Shown here piece after piece: positions 5,666-8,973 of a DNA stretch of 8,973 bases. Numbering within the stretch: position 1 is the stretch's first letter; each line of letters starts with the position of its first letter. Below the pieces are notes generated by a model. The model was given only the letters and a program-made list of their open reading frames with translations, ran no database searches and was not told where the DNA came from. Source of the DNA: CAZXFG01 sp964640515 (GTDB lineage Bacteria; Patescibacteriota; Patescibacteriia; Magasanikbacterales; GWA2-37-8); assembly GCA_964640515.1 (NCBI GenBank), contig CAZXFG010000034.1, forward strand, positions 1 to 8,973. The letters run 5' to 3'. Made by a program: the position numbers and the translations under genes.

Positions 5666-6433
5666 TTAGAAGTGTCGAGGCGGAGGAAGAGGTAAAGGTC
5701 CAAAACGGCGGTGTACTCCGCGTCCCACCATGGGCATTTCTCCTTCTTCTACCACCCGAATCATTTTGGCCTCAAAAATTCCATCTTTTTGCTCGCCTAC
5801 GGCCATAACAAACATCCCGTCTTCCACCGGCTCACGGAGCGGCATTTCCAAGTGTTTTAAACTAATCCGCTCAACTTGCTCCGGTGTCTGCACTCCGAGA
5901 TAATCTTCGGTCACCTTAATGACTCGGCCGGCTAAACCGCGATGTCGTCCGGCAAAACCGCGCTCCAAAAACGGACGCATCAAAAATCCCGCCGGATGCC
6001 GGCCGTAAGCTCTCGCTTCAATCCGTTCGGCAATATTAGTAAAAGCCAAAACAGTGCCAGCCAGTAGAACAAAGACCACTAAACCCATGGCCCAATAACC
6101 AAACGGTCTCTTATACGCCATACCGGTCTTCCGGATAATCAGTCCGGCGATAACAATCAAAATAACCAAGCTGGTCACCAACAAATACGGGAAAGATTCC
6201 AAAAAGGCCAACCACCCTCGGCTGCCAAAACTTAAATAACCCAGACCATCAGACGCTTTGAGATAAAATAAAACTAAATTAAAAAAGAGTACGGCCAGAA
6301 TCAGGCTCAAAACAAAAGCGCTGCCCAGACCTAATTTTTCCGCTAAAAAAATATATTTGGAGCGCAACTTCAATCGGCCGCTTTTAATTTCAACCATGAT
6401 TTTATCCTCTATTTTTTTATCTTGGTCAACCAT
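5666..6433 (-). CDS. three-helix membrane protein with beta-rich tail, possible sigma-factor partner, 255 aa
   Basis: No named family recognised. A basic cytoplasmic N-terminus (about 1-35) leads to three predicted membrane helices (about 37-58, 81-100 and 111-131). An Arg/Gly/His-rich linker (about 135-168) follows, then a small beta domain (about 168-228, GRVIKVTEDYLGVQTP to FEAKMIRVVEEG) resembling DUF5666/OB-like modules, and a Pro/Arg-rich tail. With three helices the tail would lie outside the membrane if the N-terminus is inside. It starts 7 bases after the ECF sigma gene, the classic place for an anti-sigma or membrane sensor, but I see no zinc-finger or RsiW-like anti-sigma domain, so that role is only inferred from position. 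An in-frame ATG at 6397 has a better Shine-Dalgarno site (AGAGGA, seven bases upstream) and may be the true start, giving 243 residues. Confidence 0.7.
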   Translation of the reverse strand: MVDQDKKIEDKIMVEIKSGRLKLRSKYIFLAEKLGLGSAFVLSLILAVLFFNLVLFYLKASDGLGYLSFGSRGWLAFLESFPYLLVTSLVILIVIAGLIIRKTGMAYKRPFGYWAMGLVVFVLLAGTVLAFTNIAERIEARAYGRHPAGFLMRPFLERGFAGRHRGLAGRVIKVTEDYLGVQTPEQVERISLKHLEMPLREPVEDGMFVMAVGEQKDGIFEAKMIRVVEEGEMPMVGRGVHRRFGPLPLPPPRHF

Positions 6434-6440
6434 ATGATTC

Positions 6441-6986
6441 TTATTTTAAAGATTGTTTGAGCATGCTTTTTCCCCGTAAGATCAAGGTGCCCACCGTGCT
6501 GCGCGGGATGCGTAAAATATCACTAATCTCTTCATAAGTTTTTTGTTCAAAAAAATACAAGATCAAAGGCTCACGATATTTTTCTTTTAAAGACGCCAGA
6601 CCTTTTTCCACCAGCTTCTTAGTAAAAGAAGCGTCTACTTCTTCTTTTACATCTTTCCGCTCGTCAATGATTTGCCATTCTTTTTCATCCAAAGATACGG
6701 CGACTTTGGCTTGTTTTTTGAGATGATTCAATGCTTCGTTGTGGGCAATCCGATAAATCCAAGGTGAAAATTTCTTGTTAACATTGAAACCATACAGATT
6801 GCGGTAGGTTTTGATGAAGACCTCCTGCAACACATCCTCCAAAGCGTCGGCATCGGGGATGAATTTCCGCAAATAATGAGCCAGCCGAGTCTGATAACGC
6901 CTGATAATTATCCCATACAGCTCTTGATCCTTCTCCCGGACCAAAGAAATGAGCTGTTCATCGGTCAATGAATCGGTATTTATCAT
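6441..6986 (-). CDS. ECF-type sigma-70 RNA polymerase factor, 181 aa
   Basis: An alternative sigma factor of the extracytoplasmic-function group, with only the two essential domains. Region 2 (about 22-93) includes the DALEDVLQEVFIKTYRNL core-binding segment and the KFSPWIYRIAHNEALNHLKK stretch that contacts the -10 element. A charged linker (about 94-122) follows. Region 4 (about 123-178) carries a helix-turn-helix, TYEEISDILRIPRSTVGTLILRGKSMLKQ (149-177 in part), that reads the -35 element. Length is typical. It directs RNA polymerase to a special promoter set, probably for an envelope or stress response. No Shine-Dalgarno site precedes the start; TATACT lies four bases before the ATG but is too close for a normal leaderless start. 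The neighbours are a membrane metalloprotease-like gene 27 bases upstream and a membrane protein 7 bases downstream. Confidence 0.93.
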   Translation of the reverse strand: MINTDSLTDEQLISLVREKDQELYGIIIRRYQTRLAHYLRKFIPDADALEDVLQEVFIKTYRNLYGFNVNKKFSPWIYRIAHNEALNHLKKQAKVAVSLDEKEWQIIDERKDVKEEVDASFTKKLVEKGLASLKEKYREPLILYFFEQKTYEEISDILRIPRSTVGTLILRGKSMLKQSLK

Positions 6987-7013
6987 ATATAGTATACAAT
7001 CCCGAAAGAAAAT

Positions 7014-7505
7014 TTATTTCATCCAAATATTGCCCAGCCAAAAAAGTAGCGCCACATACAAAATATCTACATGCCAACGCTTCAGTTGATACAATATGTA
7101 TAAAGCCAAAATGAAAGGATAGGCGATTAATACCAGAGGATTATGCCAAAAACGATGATTGGCCGCTTGAAACAGGGATTTGGCATCTTGCGCTGATGGG
7201 ATGGCGTGCAGACCAATGGCCAAACCCAACCACCCCAAAACCCACGGCAGCCAAGTTACCCAAGGAGCTCTAAATTGCGAAAAACAAAGCAAAGCTAAAA
7301 ATGAATTTACCAATAAGGGACCGATGGAAATCAAAAAACTCTGATAGAATTTGGTCGGCTCTTCGTGCATGACATAGCCGGCGGTCTGACCAAAGCCAAA
7401 TAACTTTATTTTATAAACTTTCACTCCGGCAAAGAGACAAAAAATAGTATGAGCCAACTCGTGCACTACTACCCCAGGCATCGTAAGTAGATTATATAAA
7501 AACAT
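7014..7505 (-). CDS. small membrane zinc-metalloprotease-like protein (HELAH), 163 aa
   Basis: A polytopic membrane protein with a zinc-binding HExxH motif, HELAH, at 15-19, very close to the N-terminus. A GPLLVN segment (62-67) and HAIPSAQDAKSL (100-111) follow; His 100 or Asp 107 could give a further metal ligand. The arrangement resembles compact M50/site-2-protease-like or DUF3267-like proteins, but the classic LDG motif of M50 is not obvious, so peptidase activity is inferred rather than shown. Hydrophobic segments are near 5-30, 57-76, 84-103, 123-140 and 146-160. The gene lies between the ligase-like gene (27 bases upstream) and the ECF sigma factor (27 bases downstream), with no terminator on either side. 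No Shine-Dalgarno site was seen. Its place beside a sigma factor makes a role in regulated membrane proteolysis worth considering. Confidence 0.75.
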   Translation of the reverse strand: MFLYNLLTMPGVVVHELAHTIFCLFAGVKVYKIKLFGFGQTAGYVMHEEPTKFYQSFLISIGPLLVNSFLALLCFSQFRAPWVTWLPWVLGWLGLAIGLHAIPSAQDAKSLFQAANHRFWHNPLVLIAYPFILALYILYQLKRWHVDILYVALLFWLGNIWMK

Positions 7506-7532
7506 AAATTAGAAAATTACCAAATCTACATA

Positions 7533-8795
7533 TTAAACAATTACCAAACTCATTATTATCCAAAAAATCATGGACAAATCGTTTTTGAAGTACGGCACAT
7601 CCACTACACCATGCACCATAATCACTACCAGAGCGGAAATCAAACTGGCCGCTAAAATTTTGTTATCTTTCTTTTTCTGCCAAACCATCCTAAACCCACA
7701 AACCATCAAACCGATAAACCCAATTAGCCCCAACAACCCGATTTCAGTCCAAAAATTTAGAAAAATATTATGCGGATAAATCAAACGCTCTAATTCTTGG
7801 GGGTTGTAATATGGTTTTTCCACTTTGCGGAAATATTGCCGGATGCCGGCGCCAAAAATAAAATTTTGGGGCGACTTTGTGAGGTAAGTCCAGCTGTGCT
7901 TCCAAAGAGTGAGACGATTTTGTCCGGCCTGATCTTGGAATAATACGGCTGAGCGAACCTGGGGCATGACCAGCGCCGCGATGATACCAATCAAAGCGAC
8001 GGCAACGGCTATTTTTTTATATCCAATTAAGAAGGCAAAACAAATTATCCCCGCCCCCAAAGCAATCCAAGTGCCTTGAGAAAAGGACAAAAAGATGGCG
8101 CACAGGGCAAGCAGTGTCATTGCGAGAAGGGCAAAGCCCGACGAAGCAATCTCTGATCTGCCAAAAGATTGCTTCGTCGTTATACTCCTCGCAAAGAAAG
8201 AAGCAGTCATTATCACTACCGGGACTAAATACAGGCCAACGGCATTGGGGGTAGTGAAAAACGAAGTCACGCGGCCAAACAATTGGTCATCCCACAAGCT
8301 GGGGGGATATAATTGACCGGTAATTTTTTGAATGATGGCCAACAAGCTTACGCTGATGGACGACAACAGTAAAAACCAAACCAAATCTTTTTTCTCCAAT
8401 GATTTTTCCCGACCCAACAAGACAAAAAATAGTAAAATCGGCTCCAAAAAATAAGCTCGCCACTGACCGAGCGAAGCCCACCACATATCACTGATAAAAA
8501 TACCGGCGATTGAGGCGGTAAAAAATAAAGCCAAAAAAACAAAAAACAACTGATGAATTTTTACGCTCTCTTTGATAATTTTCCCATCCGTTCGGCTGTA
8601 TTTTACTAACCAAATTAAAAACAACGCTCCGAAAGTAACTTCCAGGAGCGTGGTGGGAAGAGGCCCGATATTAAATCTGACTAAATAAGCGGGCAGGGCG
8701 ATAATTAAAATGCCTAAAGCCCAACGAAAGTTTTTCCAAGCTAAAAAAGAAACGAGTAAAAAATAAACTATGGCCAAATAGAGCATAATTACCAT
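7533..8795 (-). CDS. O-antigen ligase (Wzy_C)-like membrane protein, 420 aa, with in-frame repeat insertion
   Basis: A highly hydrophobic protein with about 10-12 predicted helices. It belongs to the O-antigen ligase/polymerase superfamily, which joins or polymerises lipid-linked glycans outside the membrane. Supporting motifs: GRVTSFFTTPNAVGLYL (174-190), SFSQGTWIALGAG (237-249, the usual S-x-G-x-W/A-x-x-L pattern), PHNIFLNFWTEIGLLGLIG (341-359, with the conserved His and Glu) and the late HGVVDVPYFKNDLSM. Residues about 202-227 are translated from a palindromic repeat (8116-8198) and break an otherwise hydrophobic region between two helices. The start at 8795 overlaps the previous stop by seven bases, and a second ATG at 8786 is possible; neither has a clear Shine-Dalgarno site. 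The substrate is unknown: a surface polysaccharide or glycan attached to protein is the usual role. Confidence 0.88.
   Translation of the reverse strand: MVIMLYLAIVYFLLVSFLAWKNFRWALGILIIALPAYLVRFNIGPLPTTLLEVTFGALFLIWLVKYSRTDGKIIKESVKIHQLFFVFLALFFTASIAGIFISDMWWASLGQWRAYFLEPILLFFVLLGREKSLEKKDLVWFLLLSSISVSLLAIIQKITGQLYPPSLWDDQLFGRVTSFFTTPNAVGLYLVPVVIMTASFFARSITTKQSFGRSEIASSGFALLAMTLLALCAIFLSFSQGTWIALGAGIICFAFLIGYKKIAVAVALIGIIAALVMPQVRSAVLFQDQAGQNRLTLWKHSWTYLTKSPQNFIFGAGIRQYFRKVEKPYYNPQELERLIYPHNIFLNFWTEIGLLGLIGFIGLMVCGFRMVWQKKKDNKILAASLISALVVIMVHGVVDVPYFKNDLSMIFWIIMSLVIV
8116..8198. repeat. dispersed palindromic repeat element inside the ligase-like gene
   Basis: Perfect 14-bp inner arms CGACGAAGCAATCT (8139-8152) and AGATTGCTTCGTCG (8166-8179) surround a 13-base loop. 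The outer arms TTGCGAG (8120-8126) and CTCGCAA (8188-8194) also match. The left end reads GTCATTGCGAG, the well-known start of a palindromic repeat family found between genes in many bacteria, including, as I recall, CPR genomes. The right arm has decayed between 8180 and 8187. The element is translated in frame on the minus strand, giving residues about 200-227 of the ligase-like protein, including the telltale peptide RSEIASSGFALLAMT. Confidence 0.85.
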
Positions 8796-8971
8796 TTGAA
8801 TTGCCCGTGCCGGAGCATGTAACTAAAACGAATCACATGGTAAGCCAAAAATTCATTTTCTATTTCCCCGTTCAAAGCCATTTTGACGGCTTTGGACAGA
8901 GCCACAGGTACGATCTCAATTGGATAATGTTCGTCTCCGATCAGGGGAGCGGAGAAAAGATCTCTGGCCGC
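8789..8971 (-). CDS. C-terminal end of a probable Nudix hydrolase (partial)
   Basis: The last 60 codons of a gene that enters from the right edge. Visible residues run from AARDLFSAPLIGDEHYPIEI through VPVALSKAVKMALNGEIEN to the end FSYMLRHGQFKW. The pattern (A-R-D-L, G-D-E, I-E-I-V-P-V-x-L, then A-x-x-M-x-x-x-G-E-I) is typical of the end of ADP-ribose-pyrophosphatase-like Nudix proteins, where it follows the catalytic Nudix box. That box lies outside the window, so the assignment is tentative. The stop codon overlaps the start of the ligase-like gene by seven bases, suggesting a shared transcript. Confidence 0.5.
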   Translation of the reverse strand, partial: AARDLFSAPLIGDEHYPIEIVPVALSKAVKMALNGEIENEFLAYHVIRFSYMLRHGQFKW

Positions 8972-8973
8972 AA

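Noticed and set aside
6984..6996. Leaderless transcription of the sigma-factor gene from TATACT four bases before its ATG
   Set aside because: The distance is shorter than the usual six to eight bases from -10 to the start, and there is no matching -35. Read-through from the upstream gene is simpler.
8287..8542. Short minus-strand frames of 64-66 codons within the ligase-like gene
   Set aside because: They are out-of-frame shadows of the clear 420-residue membrane protein and lack start signals or domains.

Overview
The window looks like a chromosomal segment of an uncultured small-genome bacterium, most likely Candidate Phyla Radiation (Patescibacteria, Parcubacteria-like). This is an inference from gene families and style: an ECF sigma factor next to an unnamed three-helix membrane protein, a MacA/MacB-type exporter with an oversized fusion protein, a small DUF5666-like protein, an O-antigen-ligase-like protein, and a GC-rich small orphan gene in an otherwise AT-leaning segment. 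No rRNA, tRNA, CRISPR array or transposase gene was seen. Every gene I accept is on the minus strand, so transcription runs from right to left.

Right part (8971 to 5621): the end of a probable Nudix hydrolase overlaps the start of an O-antigen ligase (Wzy_C)-like polytopic membrane protein. That protein carries a palindromic repeat element read in frame inside its coding sequence. Next come a small membrane zinc-metalloprotease-like protein (HELAH), an ECF-type sigma-70 factor, and a three-helix membrane protein with a beta-rich tail that could act as its membrane partner. A clear hairpin terminator follows at 5621-5646.

Middle part (5568 to 1281): a tightly packed exporter operon. It encodes a 606-residue MacA/HlyD-like fusion protein with an unusually long and apparently duplicated hairpin, a MacB/LolD-type ATPase with all motifs, a MacB/FtsX-type permease broken by a one-base frameshift near 2457-2459, and a DUF5666-like membrane-anchored protein. 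It ends at a terminator at 1281-1313.

Left part (1 to 1280): largely non-coding and rich in inverted repeats. It includes a GC-rich block (about 1091-1260) with strong secondary structure, AT-rich inverted repeats, and one GC-rich gene (674 to 204) of unknown function. That gene has a good Shine-Dalgarno site, a candidate promoter with a roughly 135-nt leader, and a stop codon in the loop of a hairpin. A second strong hairpin and an extended -10 promoter pointing out of the window lie further left.

Working model (inference): metalloprotease, ECF sigma factor and membrane protein may form an envelope-sensing module, with the adjacent exporter as a possible output. The points most worth a second look are the broken permease, the repeat translated inside the ligase-like gene, and the structured GC-rich intergenic block.
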